Of a stretch of 15,652 nucleotides of DNA, positions 1-7,443 are shown piece by piece; within the stretch, counting starts at the first letter, position 1; each line of letters begins with the position of its first letter. A program made the translations under genes and the position numbers. The notes under the pieces were generated by a model, which did no database searches, was not told where the DNA came from, and saw only the letters and a program-made list of their open reading frames with translations. The stretch comes from DAIRGB01 sp036794765 (lineage in GTDB: Bacteria > Patescibacteriota > JAHJAL01), in the NCBI GenBank assembly GCA_036794765.1, contig DAIRGB010000018.1, positions 1-15,652 of the forward strand, read 5' to 3'.

Positions 1-1005
1 TATTCCTGTTACCGGCATAATCCCCAAATTCATCCCAGTATTTACAAATACTTGAAATACTATCATTGTAGCAGCTCCAACCACCAAAAAAAATCCAAAC
101 TGATCAGCCGCCAAATAGGCAATACGCCACATTTGCCACACCAAGAAAGCAAACAAAATCAGCAGTAATAATCCACCCACAAAACCAAATTCTTCCGCCC
201 AAACCGCGAAAGCAAAATCAGAGTAAGCCACCGGCAAAAAATGCAATTGGGATTGCCAACCTCGACCAATACCTAAACCCCACCATCCTCCGCTACCCAC
301 AGCAATCTGCGACTGCAAAATATTATAACCAGCACCATAAGGATCCAAAGTAGGATCAATAAAAGACATTACCCTATTTCTCTGGTAGTCATGCAAACTT
401 ACCCAAAAAACAGGTAACAAAAATAATGCTGTCACCAATAAACCAATTATATATTTTCTCGAAATACTTGAGCATACTATCATTCCAAACCAAATCGCCA
501 ACAAAACCAATGAGGAACCCAAATCTGGTTGCCGAGCAATAAAAAACATTAAAATAACCACCAAGACCAATGTAAAAATCATATCTTTTAGTCTTAAATC
601 ATCACCTTTTTCCGAAAAATATTTAGCCAAAAAAATTATTAATGCCGCCTTTACCAACTCCGTCGGTTGAAAACCGACTATTCCCACATCCAACCAACGC
701 CTCGCTCCATATTCAATCCGCCCAAACAACAAAACTGCAATCAATAAAATAGCAGCAATAATCAAACCATACCAAGCCACTCCCTTAAAAAAACGATAAT
801 CTGACCTTCCAAACCACCAATACAAAAAGCAGGCTATTAAAATAATCAAAGCCTGTTTCAACCACAAATTAACATTATTGTCACCCAAAGATAAACTATA
901 AAAAATAAGTTGTCCAGCCACTACCAAAGAAAAAGTAATTACCCACAACAACCACTCAGATATAGAAAAATTTTTTATATATTTTTTGGCAAAACCTGTC
1001 CACAT
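1..1005 (-). CDS. rodA: SEDS-family peptidoglycan glycosyltransferase, RodA-like (3' end cut by window)
   Basis: The open frame from ATG 1005-1003 to the window edge gives 335 codons without a stop, so the C-terminus (usually 30-60 more residues) is missing. SEDS proteins are polytopic membrane enzymes that polymerise lipid II into glycan strands; RodA serves elongation and FtsW division. Visible family motifs are GARRWLDVG (100-108) with FQPTELVK (112-119), RQPDLGSS (158-165), GYNILQSQIAVGSGG (226-240), and FLPVAYSDFAFAVWAEE (256-272), which holds the conserved loop Asp263 corresponding to the catalytic aspartate. The last visible segment, NTGMNLGIMPVTGI (322-335), leads into the usual PLPF motif. 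The motifs read more like RodA than FtsW, but the assignment is not certain. It starts 13 bases after the DUF167 gene with only a weak GGTAA as ribosome site, so it is probably the distal gene of the ftsZ-side operon. Confidence 0.9.
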   Translation of the reverse strand, partial: MWTGFAKKYIKNFSISEWLLWVITFSLVVAGQLIFYSLSLGDNNVNLWLKQALIILIACFLYWWFGRSDYRFFKGVAWYGLIIAAILLIAVLLFGRIEYGARRWLDVGIVGFQPTELVKAALIIFLAKYFSEKGDDLRLKDMIFTLVLVVILMFFIARQPDLGSSLVLLAIWFGMIVCSSISRKYIIGLLVTALFLLPVFWVSLHDYQRNRVMSFIDPTLDPYGAGYNILQSQIAVGSGGWWGLGIGRGWQSQLHFLPVAYSDFAFAVWAEEFGFVGGLLLLILFAFLVWQMWRIAYLAADQFGFFLVVGAATMIVFQVFVNTGMNLGIMPVTGI

Positions 1006-1018
1006 TACTTTTTTACCG

Positions 1019-1267
1019 TTAATCCAAAATTATTATTTCTTTTACACGACTCCTGGCGCCAGCAGCAATCATTATTTGATTCTTTTTTACTTTTAAATCT
1101 CGAGATAAAAAATCAATCAAATGTTTGTTTGCCTTATCTTTTTCCGGTTTTGACGTCAACTTCACGACCAAGCAATCATTTCGAACACCAACAATCTTGT
1201 TCTCGCTCGCACCCGGAATCACTTTTACCTTAATCGTTTTTATCACCTTTCTTTCATTTTTTTCCAT
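1019..1267 (-). CDS. DUF167 / YggU family protein
   Basis: This 82-residue protein has the DUF167 pattern: a beta-rich N-terminal half with VKVIPGASENKIVGV (14-28), then LVVKLTSKPEKDKANKHLIDFL (33-54 region), and a C-terminal stretch with GARSRVKEI (70-78). The lysine-rich PxxGKAN-like turn (here PEKDKAN) and the GxxSRxK signature are diagnostic. The biochemical function of the family is unknown. It follows the YggT-family gene by 17 bases, the same pairing as yggT-yggU in E. coli. The ATG at 1267 has no clear Shine-Dalgarno sequence; a GTG seven codons further in, preceded by GAAAG, is a possible alternative start. It ends with TAA. Confidence 0.88.
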   Translation of the reverse strand: MEKNERKVIKTIKVKVIPGASENKIVGVRNDCLVVKLTSKPEKDKANKHLIDFLSRDLKVKKNQIMIAAGARSRVKEIIILD

Positions 1268-1284
1268 TTTTTGTATAAAACTGA

Positions 1285-1533
1285 CTACATATTTCCCAAA
1301 AAAGATATCGTCAATTGAGCCACAAGCTCAATCAATAAATAGGCAACCATTGGACTAAAATCAAAAACACCACCAACCGCCGGAATTACTTTCTGGATTG
1401 GCTTCAAAAAAATATCCGAAATATCAAAAATAAAATTATTACGCCAACCAAACCAAGACATAATAACCCGTATGAATAGCAGCCCGATCAATATCTCTCT
1501 CAATATTTCAATAAAATTTATCAAAACATCCAT
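1285..1533 (-). CDS. YggT family (YlmG-like) integral membrane protein
   Basis: This 82-residue protein has two predicted membrane helices, about residues 8-27 and 63-80. They are separated by the family's signature region: RVIMSWFGWRNN (22-33), then DIFLKPIQKVIPAVGGVFDFSPMVAYLL, in which the P-I-x-x-x-I-P and D-F-S-P elements are typical. YggT/YlmG proteins often sit next to ftsZ in Gram-positive bacteria and cyanobacteria and have been linked to division, nucleoid distribution or ion homeostasis; the molecular role is unsettled. Here it is the first gene downstream of ftsZ, as expected. There is no visible Shine-Dalgarno sequence before ATG 1533. It terminates at TAG (1287-1285); reading through would add only 13 codons before TGA, so this TAG is a genuine stop. 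Confidence 0.9.
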   Translation of the reverse strand: MDVLINFIEILREILIGLLFIRVIMSWFGWRNNFIFDISDIFLKPIQKVIPAVGGVFDFSPMVAYLLIELVAQLTISFLGNM

Positions 1534-1550
1534 AAATAATATTTTAACAT

Positions 1551-1580
1551 AACAAAAGGATCCATAAATATGAACCCCTT
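1551..1580 (-). terminator. Weak hairpin with T-rich tail after ftsZ
   Basis: On the minus strand, AAGGGGTTCAT (1580-1570) can pair with ATGGATCCTT (1565-1556) across an ATTT loop, with one bulged G and two G-T pairs, and TTGTT follows, so the tail reads TTTTGTT. This fits a weak intrinsic terminator or processing hairpin in the 79-base gap between ftsZ and the YggT-family gene. The stem is AT-rich and imperfect, so termination would be partial at best. The rest of the gap (1534-1550 and 1581-1612) is featureless AT-rich sequence. Confidence 0.35.
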
Positions 1581-1612
1581 GAAACTAACATAAATAATAT
1601 TTTTAATACTTT

Positions 1613-2737
1613 TTACTTCATCTTCCTACGAATAAAAGCAGGTACTTCCAATTCATCATCCTCCTGAGATCCCTTATAAGAAGATTTATTAATTGTATTC
1701 AAAACACTACTATTGTCCACCATATCTCTCGCCATTCCTTTTTCCTTTTTTCCCTCAAAATTTGTCGCCACCACTGTAATCCTAACTTCTCCCTGCATAG
1801 TCTCATCAATCACTGCACCAAAAATAATATTTGCATCAGCATCAGCGGCCTCGGTAATAGTCTTGGCCGCCTCGTCTATTTCATACATTCCCATATCTGG
1901 GCCACCGGTCACATTCATCAAAATACCTCTGGCTCCATCTATCGATACTTCCAACAATGGGCTATCAATCGCTGCTCTAGCTGCTTCGATCGCTCTCGAC
2001 TCACCGGTACCATGACCAATACCCATCAAAGCAGTTCCACTATCCTGCATAATTGCTTTAACATCAGCAAAATCAAGATTAATCAAACCATGTTGCGTTA
2101 TCAAATCCGTGATTCCTTTTACGCCCTGTCGCAAGACATCATCCACTACTTGAAAAGCATCCATCAAAGAAGTCTTTTTATCAACCACCTGCAACAAGCG
2201 ATCATTCGGAATCACAATCAAAGTATCAACATTTTTTCGCAACTCTTCTATCCCCGCCTCAGCCAATTTCATTCTTCTTTGACCCTCAAAGGAAAAAGGT
2301 TTTGTCACAACCGCCACAGTCAAAGCACCCAACTCCTTGGCAATCCCAGCCACAATCGGAGCGGCACCAGTTCCGGTCCCACCACCCATACCCGCAGTCA
2401 CAAAAACCATATCAGTATCTCGCAACTCCTCATATATTTCATCCTTATTTTCCTCAGCCGACATTCTACCTTTCTCCGGATCAGCCCCACAACCCAAACC
2501 CCTAGTCAATTCTTTGCCAACCTGAATTTTTGTCTCAGTAAAACTACGATGCAAGGCCTGCAAATCAGAATTAACCGCGATAAATTTAACCCCTTTTAAT
2601 TTTGCTTCAATCATCCTATTTACCGCAGAACCACCCGAACCACCAACACCAACCACCTTTATTCTCGCCATTCCATCTTCAGCTGAACGCCCATCAATCA
2701 CATCCGTCTCTCCCTTAATATTTTTATTCATATTCAT
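1613..2737 (-). CDS. ftsZ: Cell division protein FtsZ
   Basis: FtsZ is the tubulin-like GTPase that polymerises into the cytoplasmic Z ring. The 374-residue product has the complete fold: VVGVGGSGGSAVNRM (28-42), the G-box GMGGGTGTG (116-124), NDRLL (178-182), and the T7 synergy loop NLDFADVK (220-227), which supplies catalytic acidic residues to the next subunit. After the C-terminal domain (to about 328), a short linker (330-360) leads to the conserved tail ELEVPAFIRRKMK, which binds FtsA and other partners. The first glycine loop has Ser where many FtsZ proteins have Asn (GGSGGS). The start is uncertain: ATG 2737 and ATG 2731 lack a Shine-Dalgarno site, and Met23 (ATG 2671) would give the more usual short N-terminus. 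It follows ftsA by 85 bases and has its own promoter there. Confidence 0.97.
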   Translation of the reverse strand: MNMNKNIKGETDVIDGRSAEDGMARIKVVGVGGSGGSAVNRMIEAKLKGVKFIAVNSDLQALHRSFTETKIQVGKELTRGLGCGADPEKGRMSAEENKDEIYEELRDTDMVFVTAGMGGGTGTGAAPIVAGIAKELGALTVAVVTKPFSFEGQRRMKLAEAGIEELRKNVDTLIVIPNDRLLQVVDKKTSLMDAFQVVDDVLRQGVKGITDLITQHGLINLDFADVKAIMQDSGTALMGIGHGTGESRAIEAARAAIDSPLLEVSIDGARGILMNVTGGPDMGMYEIDEAAKTITEAADADANIIFGAVIDETMQGEVRITVVATNFEGKKEKGMARDMVDNSSVLNTINKSSYKGSQEDDELEVPAFIRRKMK

Positions 2738-2741
2738 GCCA

Positions 2742-2774
2742 AATTTTAATAATAATGAAGCTTCTATTAAAATT
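2742..2774 (-). repeat. Perfect 10-bp inverted repeat in the ftsZ leader
   Basis: AATTTTAATA (2774-2765 read on the minus strand) and TATTAAAATT (2751-2742) are perfect reverse complements separated by 13 bases, and the spacer contains the 8-base palindrome GAAGCTTC (2764-2757). The repeat ends four bases before the annotated ftsZ ATG and occupies the place where a ribosome binding site would be. It could form an mRNA hairpin or be a DNA operator; the all-AT arms make a purely chance palindrome possible. Confidence 0.6.
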
Positions 2775-2790
2775 AGAATACTTTAATAAA

Positions 2791-2819
2791 ATTATACCTG
2801 AAACATCTGTCAAAATCAA
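2791..2819 (-). promoter_or_regulatory. Predicted sigma70-type promoter of ftsZ
   Basis: Read on the minus strand, TTGATT (2819-2814) is followed after exactly 17 bases by TATAAT (2796-2791), a perfect -10 box with a good -35 box. It lies directly after the ftsA stop codon (2825-2823), about 53 bases before the ftsZ ATG. This suggests that ftsZ is transcribed separately from ftsA as well as by read-through, giving extra FtsZ relative to FtsA. This is a prediction from consensus only. Confidence 0.6.
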
Positions 2820-2822
2820 ACC

Positions 2823-4067
2823 TCAAGGCAAAAACTGACCTAACCAATCTTTTATTTTTGACCACCCTGCATCCTGAGTTTGTTTGGTTGTAGCACCAAT
2901 ATTTTTTCCGCCTCTAACCAATATCTCCCCCGCCCACTGCATCAAACCAATCGCAGTCACCATTTGAGGATCATCGCTCAACTTTTCCACCATCCCTGTC
3001 AAATTAATAGGCAAGCCCAACTGAGCAGGTAAACGCATCGATTCTTTTGCCAAATCCACCGCTCCCAACAACTTACTCCCACCTCCAGTAACCACCGCTC
3101 CCGCCGGTAACATTCCATCTCTCTTTACTCTTCTCAATTCATCATTGACCATACCATAAATTTCCAACATCCTTGCCTCGACAATCTCCGCCACCTCTCG
3201 TTTACTCACATATCCTCCCTCAGCCACCCCGTATTTTTTTAAATCAATTCGTTCTCTTTCCGCCACCACAGAAGGTATTGCACAACCTTCCTCGATTTTG
3301 ATTTTTTCCGCCACTTCAATCGAAGTTCGCAGGCCAATAGCAATATCGTTGGTAACATGAGAAGCCCCAACCGGTAATACACATGTATGCAACACGTTAC
3401 CCTCTTCGAATACCGCCACCCCCGTCGTAGAATAACCAATATCAATTACCACCGACCCAACTTCCATCTGGTTCCTATTCAAAATCGATTTACTTGACGC
3501 TAAAATACTTAATACTAATTCATCAATATCCAATCCTGCTTGATAAACACATTTAGTCAAATTTTTAATCGTCGGAGTAGAAGCCGTTACCACATGTGCT
3601 TCAACTTCCAACCGAACTCCAGTCATTCCAACTGGATCATGGACACCATCTTGATCATCAACTTTAAAACTTCTCGGAATAACATGCAAAATCTCACGAT
3701 TAGCCGGAACAGAAACCGCTCTGGCCGCTTCAACCACTCTCGTCACATCCGAAGCTGATATTTCACCATCTGACTTTGCCACCGCAATCACCCCACGACT
3801 ATTTTGGGACTGTATCATCGTACTCTCCACCCCCACTACCGCATTATCAATCGGAACACCCGACATTCTCTCTGCCACCTCCAGCGCTGCCGATATAGCA
3901 CTAACAGTCTCTTCGATATCAACAACTACTCCTTTTCTCAAACCTACTGACGGAACACAACCATAACCAATAACCTCCGGATATTTTTTATCCGGAAGTA
4001 TATGCCCTACTACTACACATACTTTTGTCCCCCCGACATCTAGCCCTGTTACAATCTCACTTGACAT
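2823..4067 (-). CDS. ftsA: Cell division protein FtsA
   Basis: FtsA is the actin-like ATPase that tethers FtsZ to the membrane. The 414-residue product shows phosphate-1 loop GLDVGGTKVCVVVG (8-21), the FtsA-specific 1C subdomain (about 85-165), phosphate-2 region VVIDIGYSTTGVAVF (206-220), and adenosine motif AVVTGGGSKLLG (324-335). A linker then leads to a C-terminal amphipathic helix, GWSKIKDWLGQFLP (401-414), the membrane-targeting segment. The phosphate-2 loop departs from the usual DIGGGTTD: Tyr212 replaces a glycine and Gly216 replaces the terminal Asp. The start at ATG 4067 is well supported by GGAGGGAG about 8-10 bases upstream. It lies 19 bases after the HtrA gene and ends with TGA. 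No ftsQ or mur gene precedes it, unlike the classical dcw cluster. Confidence 0.96.
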   Translation of the reverse strand: MSSEIVTGLDVGGTKVCVVVGHILPDKKYPEVIGYGCVPSVGLRKGVVVDIEETVSAISAALEVAERMSGVPIDNAVVGVESTMIQSQNSRGVIAVAKSDGEISASDVTRVVEAARAVSVPANREILHVIPRSFKVDDQDGVHDPVGMTGVRLEVEAHVVTASTPTIKNLTKCVYQAGLDIDELVLSILASSKSILNRNQMEVGSVVIDIGYSTTGVAVFEEGNVLHTCVLPVGASHVTNDIAIGLRTSIEVAEKIKIEEGCAIPSVVAERERIDLKKYGVAEGGYVSKREVAEIVEARMLEIYGMVNDELRRVKRDGMLPAGAVVTGGGSKLLGAVDLAKESMRLPAQLGLPINLTGMVEKLSDDPQMVTAIGLMQWAGEILVRGGKNIGATTKQTQDAGWSKIKDWLGQFLP

Positions 4068-4086
4068 GAAACATCTCCCTCCATTT

Positions 4087-5226
4087 TTACTTCATCTCAT
4101 CCAAGATGATTTTAGTTTTTTGCTTTTCACCCTTTCTCAAATAATCGACCTCGATCTCATCCCCAGGCTGATACTGCTGTAACAACCCGGCTAAACTATG
4201 ATTTTCACTAATTTTTTCACCATTTATCGCAACAATAATATCGTTCACCTGTAAACCGGCCTTGTCCGCTGGGCCACCTGGAATTACTGGCAACTCACCC
4301 AACTTTTCCCCAGCATAAATCAAAGCGCCTTCACTAACATCCAATTGATTTAAAGCGGAAAATTCTGGCGACAAAGGCATATATCTTACCCCTAAACGTG
4401 GCCTAACTATTTTATTTGACTTCAAATAACTCTCAATTGCCGATTTTGCCTGATTGATCGGAATCGCAAACCCTATCCCTGAAGCTTGGGAATCGATCGC
4501 CGTATTTATCCCTATTACCCGTCCACTAATATCCAACAAAGGACCACCGCTATTTCCGGGATTAATAGCTGCGTCAGTCTGAATCATATTCTCCAACTGC
4601 TCATTTTGTCCCATTCCATCACCGGCCACAACCGTCCTGTCAACCGCACTTACAATCCCAGTTGTCACAGTATTCTGATATTCGTTCAAAGCGTTACCAA
4701 TGGCAATCACCCGCTGCCCAATTTTTAAAGCATCGGAATCAGATAATTCCACCACTGGCAAAGCATTGGCATCAATCTTGATAATAGCCAAATCTCCTAT
4801 CGGATCCAAACTCTTGGATTTTACATCATATTTTTTACCATCAGCAGTAATAACACTATATTCAGCGTTCTGCTCAGAAACTACATGCTTGTTGGTCAAT
4901 ATTAAACCATCAGAATTAATAATAAATCCGGTACCTCCCCCACTTTCTTGATAAATATCCCCAAACAAAGAAGTTACATTTTTTGTTAATGTAATACTAA
5001 CCACCGCCGGTGATACTTTTTTTACCGCATCAATATAAGCAGACTCTTCTTCCACTTTATACACCTGAGAACCACCAAAATTAAAACCATCTTGACCAGT
5101 CTCCATTTTCAAATTTTTTGTAATCAACCATGAAGACAAACCACCAGCCACACCACCGAAAACAGTCGAAAATAAAAAAACAGCTATAAAAAACAAACAG
5201 CTTGTTCTCTTAGAAAATGACGACAT
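4087..5226 (-). CDS. HtrA/DegP-type membrane-anchored serine protease with one PDZ domain
   Basis: The 379-residue product has an N-terminal hydrophobic segment (about 10-35), which is a signal anchor or signal peptide, then a trypsin-like protease domain (about 60-270). The catalytic triad is His114 (TNKHVV), Asp145 (DPIGDLAII) and Ser226 (NPGNSGGPL), all present. A single PDZ domain (about 278-375) carries the RLGV binding loop and PADKAGLQVNDIIVAING. Such proteases degrade misfolded proteins outside the membrane. I chose ATG 5226, where the hydrophobic segment begins normally; a TTG two codons upstream at 5232 is possible. The ribosome site is weak. The gene follows the YtxH-like gene by 27 bases and precedes ftsA by 19, so it may share a transcript with ftsA. 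It ends with TAA. Confidence 0.94.
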   Translation of the reverse strand: MSSFSKRTSCLFFIAVFLFSTVFGGVAGGLSSWLITKNLKMETGQDGFNFGGSQVYKVEEESAYIDAVKKVSPAVVSITLTKNVTSLFGDIYQESGGGTGFIINSDGLILTNKHVVSEQNAEYSVITADGKKYDVKSKSLDPIGDLAIIKIDANALPVVELSDSDALKIGQRVIAIGNALNEYQNTVTTGIVSAVDRTVVAGDGMGQNEQLENMIQTDAAINPGNSGGPLLDISGRVIGINTAIDSQASGIGFAIPINQAKSAIESYLKSNKIVRPRLGVRYMPLSPEFSALNQLDVSEGALIYAGEKLGELPVIPGGPADKAGLQVNDIIVAINGEKISENHSLAGLLQQYQPGDEIEVDYLRKGEKQKTKIILDEMK

Positions 5227-5253
5227 AATCAATCTTAAAAAAATGCAAATAAA

Positions 5254-5487
5254 CTATTTGGCCTTTTTAATTTTCGCCTTTATCTTTCCATTAATAGGAC
5301 GAGACTTTCTTTTTTTCGAACCATTTATCACCTCATCAACCAAATAATCCTTAAAAAGGCAAATCTTATTCTTTAGTTTTTGCCTGGTTTTTTCCCCAGA
5401 ATCAGGCGCAATCAGTATGCCCAGCACTACCCCTATCGCGCTACCAACCAGCATCCCACCAACAAAATGTTTATTATCATCGCTCAT
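5254..5487 (-). CDS. YtxH-like small membrane protein
   Basis: This 77-residue protein has a glycine-rich single membrane segment (about 8-27: FVGGMLVGSAIGVVLGILIA) followed immediately by APDSGEKTRQKL, the hallmark APxSGxxTR turn of YtxH-domain proteins, and then a very basic tail (58-77, rich in Lys and Arg). No enzymatic role is known; B. subtilis YtxH belongs to a stress-induced operon with the DUF948 protein YtxG. Here the same two families are adjacent in the same order, 18 bases apart. The start at ATG 5487 has GGAG about 12 bases upstream. It ends with TAG. Shorter than many family members, which have a longer C-terminal helix. Confidence 0.8.
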   Translation of the reverse strand: MSDDNKHFVGGMLVGSAIGVVLGILIAPDSGEKTRQKLKNKICLFKDYLVDEVINGSKKRKSRPINGKIKAKIKKAK

Positions 5488-5505
5488 TATATTTCATATC
5501 TCCAA

Positions 5506-5871
5506 CTACTTCTTACCTTTCTTCTTTAAAAGACTCAAAGAACTACTCAACCCACCTATCATCCCGGTCAAACCAGAAACCAGCCCTGAAATCTTCTGCA
5601 ACTCAACTATCAAATCCCCTACCGCACCCTTTATACTATCCACAACCTCCAACACCCCTCTTATTGTTTCATTAACCATCCGCATTGAGTCATTAGCCAA
5701 ATTCACAGTCTCATCCATCAATTCCAATTTATGAGTTACTTCCTTTACCGTCGAACTAAAATCAGTCACCAAATATCCCACCTTCAACAAAACATAGGAT
5801 ATAAAACCAACCAAAACCAACACACCTACCGATATTGAAACGTACAACAAATCAACACTTGTTTCCAACAT
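5506..5871 (-). CDS. DUF948-like (YtxG-type) single-pass membrane protein
   Basis: The 121-residue protein has one N-terminal membrane helix (about 9-30: LYVSISVGVLVLVGFISYVLLK). A long amphipathic helix with valine and leucine repeats follows (35-95, e.g. LELMDETVNLANDSMRMVN), then a glycine/serine-rich segment (96-113) and a basic tail. This is the DUF948 pattern, distantly like a methyl-accepting-protein coiled coil without signalling motifs. The true start is ATG 5871, because GGAGGG lies 8 bases upstream; the longer frame beginning at TTG 5892 would place that ribosome site inside the gene. It ends with TAG and is followed by the YtxH-like gene, matching the ytxG-ytxH pair. Function is unknown, probably envelope associated. 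Confidence 0.75.
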   Translation of the reverse strand: MLETSVDLLYVSISVGVLVLVGFISYVLLKVGYLVTDFSSTVKEVTHKLELMDETVNLANDSMRMVNETIRGVLEVVDSIKGAVGDLIVELQKISGLVSGLTGMIGGLSSSLSLLKKKGKK

Positions 5872-5906
5872 ATTCTTTACCCTCCAAAACAATTTATCTA
5901 CTAACT

Positions 5907-5936
5907 AACATATCATAAATATTTTTTACAAACCAA
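5907..5936 (-). promoter_or_regulatory. Weak candidate promoter before the DUF948 gene
   Basis: On the minus strand, TTGGTT (5936-5931) and TATGTT (5912-5907) are separated by 18 bases. They lie in the 79-base gap between gatB and the DUF948-like gene, one of the few gaps large enough for a promoter. Both boxes match the consensus poorly (3 and 4 of 6), so the call rests mainly on position. The remainder of the gap is AT-rich with no other signal except the GGAGGG ribosome site next to the start. Confidence 0.25.
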
Positions 5937-5950
5937 TTATTACAGATATG

Positions 5951-7435
5951 CTAAGATGACATTTTTTTATTCAACAAATCTCTGGCTTCATTTGGATCAA
6001 TCATTCCATTGGTTTTCTTCATTACCTGCCCCACAAAATATGCCAATAGTTGAATTTTTCCACTCTTGTATTCAAGCACCTGTTTTTCATTTTGCATCAA
6101 CACCTCATCAATAACTTTTTCCAAATCAAAACTCGAATCTTGTTGTAACCAACAATTTTTCGTCGCCACCTCCAACGGCCCCAAACCACCTTTTACCATC
6201 TCTGGTAAAATTTTCTTCATCGTCTGATTATTTATTTTTTTAGCATAAAAAAGCGTAATCAACTCAGCATAATTCTCCGGAGTCATCTTTATAAATGACA
6301 AACCGCCTTTTTCTCTCACTATCGGCAGCAAATCAGTCAAAACATAACCGGCAACCTTATTGAAAATATCAATTTCATTCTTGGCAATGCTTTCAATTTT
6401 TATCTCTTTTTGTACCAACCAAATCATTAACTCAGAAATTACTTTTTCAAAAAAATAAAATAAATCAACATTCTGAAAGAAAACATCAATTGCTGACTCA
6501 GAAAGGCCATATTGGTCTCTCATCTGTCTTTTTATAACCAACGGTAAAATCGGCATCTTGCTTTTTATTTCCATCAAATCACTTTCGGATAATTCAATTA
6601 TCGGCAAATCAGGCTCAGGGAAATATCTATAATCATGAACCTTTTCTTTTTCCCTCTGAGATATTGTTTCAGAAATAACCGTATTCCAACCTCTAGTTTC
6701 TTTTATAATTTTTTCTCCTCTCAAAACTAATTCTTTTTGTCTGTCATATTCAAACTCTATTGCATCCCGAACATTACGAATCGAATTCAGATTTTTTACC
6801 TCTACTATCTCTCCCCTTTGCTCTTCACCCTCCCACAAACTAATATTGGCGTCACACCTCATCTCTCCATGTTGCATCCTAGCCTTCGAAGCACCAATCC
6901 ACTTTACCAAATCACGCAAGTTAACTAAAAAAATCTGAGCTTGATCAGCTGACCTAAAATCAGGTTCAGTCACAATTTCCATCAACGGAATCCCACTACG
7001 ATTAAAATCCAACAAACTCTCCCGCCCAGCATGAATCATCTTGGCTGTATCTTCCTCCAAATGCAACCGATTAATACCTATCGTAAACGCCTCACCTTTG
7101 CAACTCAATTCAATTTTTCCGTTCTGAGCCAATGGCTGAAAATATTGAGTGATCTGATAACCTTTGGGCAAATCCGGATAAAAATAATTTTTTCTATCAA
7201 ACGAACTTATATGATTCACACGACAATTTAAACCCAAAGAAACCATTTGTGCCAACTCTAAAACTTTTTTATTTAATACCGGCAAACTACCAGGCAATCC
7301 CAAACAAATCGGACAAACACGACTATTGGGACTCTCATCCGAATTGTCATTAACACAGCGACAATACATCTTTGATTCCGTATTGACCTGAACATGCACT
7401 TCCAATCCAATTTTTATCCACCAATCATCACTCAT
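5951..7435 (-). CDS. gatB: Asp/Glu-tRNA amidotransferase subunit B
   Basis: GatB is the tRNA-binding and kinase subunit of GatCAB. It activates Glu or Asp on mischarged tRNA(Gln)/tRNA(Asn) with ATP and receives ammonia from GatA. The 494-residue product begins with the family motif IGLEVHVQ (9-16). It then has a complete Cys4 zinc site (C25, C27, C41, C44; KMYCRC and CPICLGLPG), FDRKNYFYPDLPKGYQITQ (about 79-97), HLEEDTAK, and GIPLMEIVTEPDF. A helical tail domain of YqeY type (about 345-494) binds the tRNA elbow. I chose ATG 7435 because it gives the normal spacing before IGLEVH and does not overlap the preceding gene; an in-frame ATG at 7465 would overlap it by 22 bases. It is separated from gatCA by two genes and ends with TAG. 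Confidence 0.96.
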   Translation of the reverse strand: MSDDWWIKIGLEVHVQVNTESKMYCRCVNDNSDESPNSRVCPICLGLPGSLPVLNKKVLELAQMVSLGLNCRVNHISSFDRKNYFYPDLPKGYQITQYFQPLAQNGKIELSCKGEAFTIGINRLHLEEDTAKMIHAGRESLLDFNRSGIPLMEIVTEPDFRSADQAQIFLVNLRDLVKWIGASKARMQHGEMRCDANISLWEGEEQRGEIVEVKNLNSIRNVRDAIEFEYDRQKELVLRGEKIIKETRGWNTVISETISQREKEKVHDYRYFPEPDLPIIELSESDLMEIKSKMPILPLVIKRQMRDQYGLSESAIDVFFQNVDLFYFFEKVISELMIWLVQKEIKIESIAKNEIDIFNKVAGYVLTDLLPIVREKGGLSFIKMTPENYAELITLFYAKKINNQTMKKILPEMVKGGLGPLEVATKNCWLQQDSSFDLEKVIDEVLMQNEKQVLEYKSGKIQLLAYFVGQVMKKTNGMIDPNEARDLLNKKMSS

Positions 7436-7443
7436 AAATATTC

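Noticed and set aside
2012..2599. A 195-codon open frame on the plus strand inside ftsZ, and a similar 198-codon frame at 10967-11563 opposite ligA
   Set aside because: Both lie antisense to strongly conserved genes, and their translations are low-complexity, rich in His, Asn, Gln and Ser, with no recognisable motif. They are shadows of the skewed composition, as are the other plus-strand frames.
2742..2774. The inverted repeat before ftsZ as an intrinsic terminator
   Set aside because: The arms are wholly A/T, no T-run follows, and the ftsZ start is four bases away, so termination there makes little sense.
2791..2813. TTGACA (2813-2808) as the -35 box for TATAAT at 2796-2791
   Set aside because: The spacing is only 11 bases, too short for a sigma70 promoter; TTGATT at 2819-2814 gives exactly 17.
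5227..5232. TTG 5232 as start of the HtrA protease
   Set aside because: It adds only two residues and has no better ribosome site than ATG 5226.
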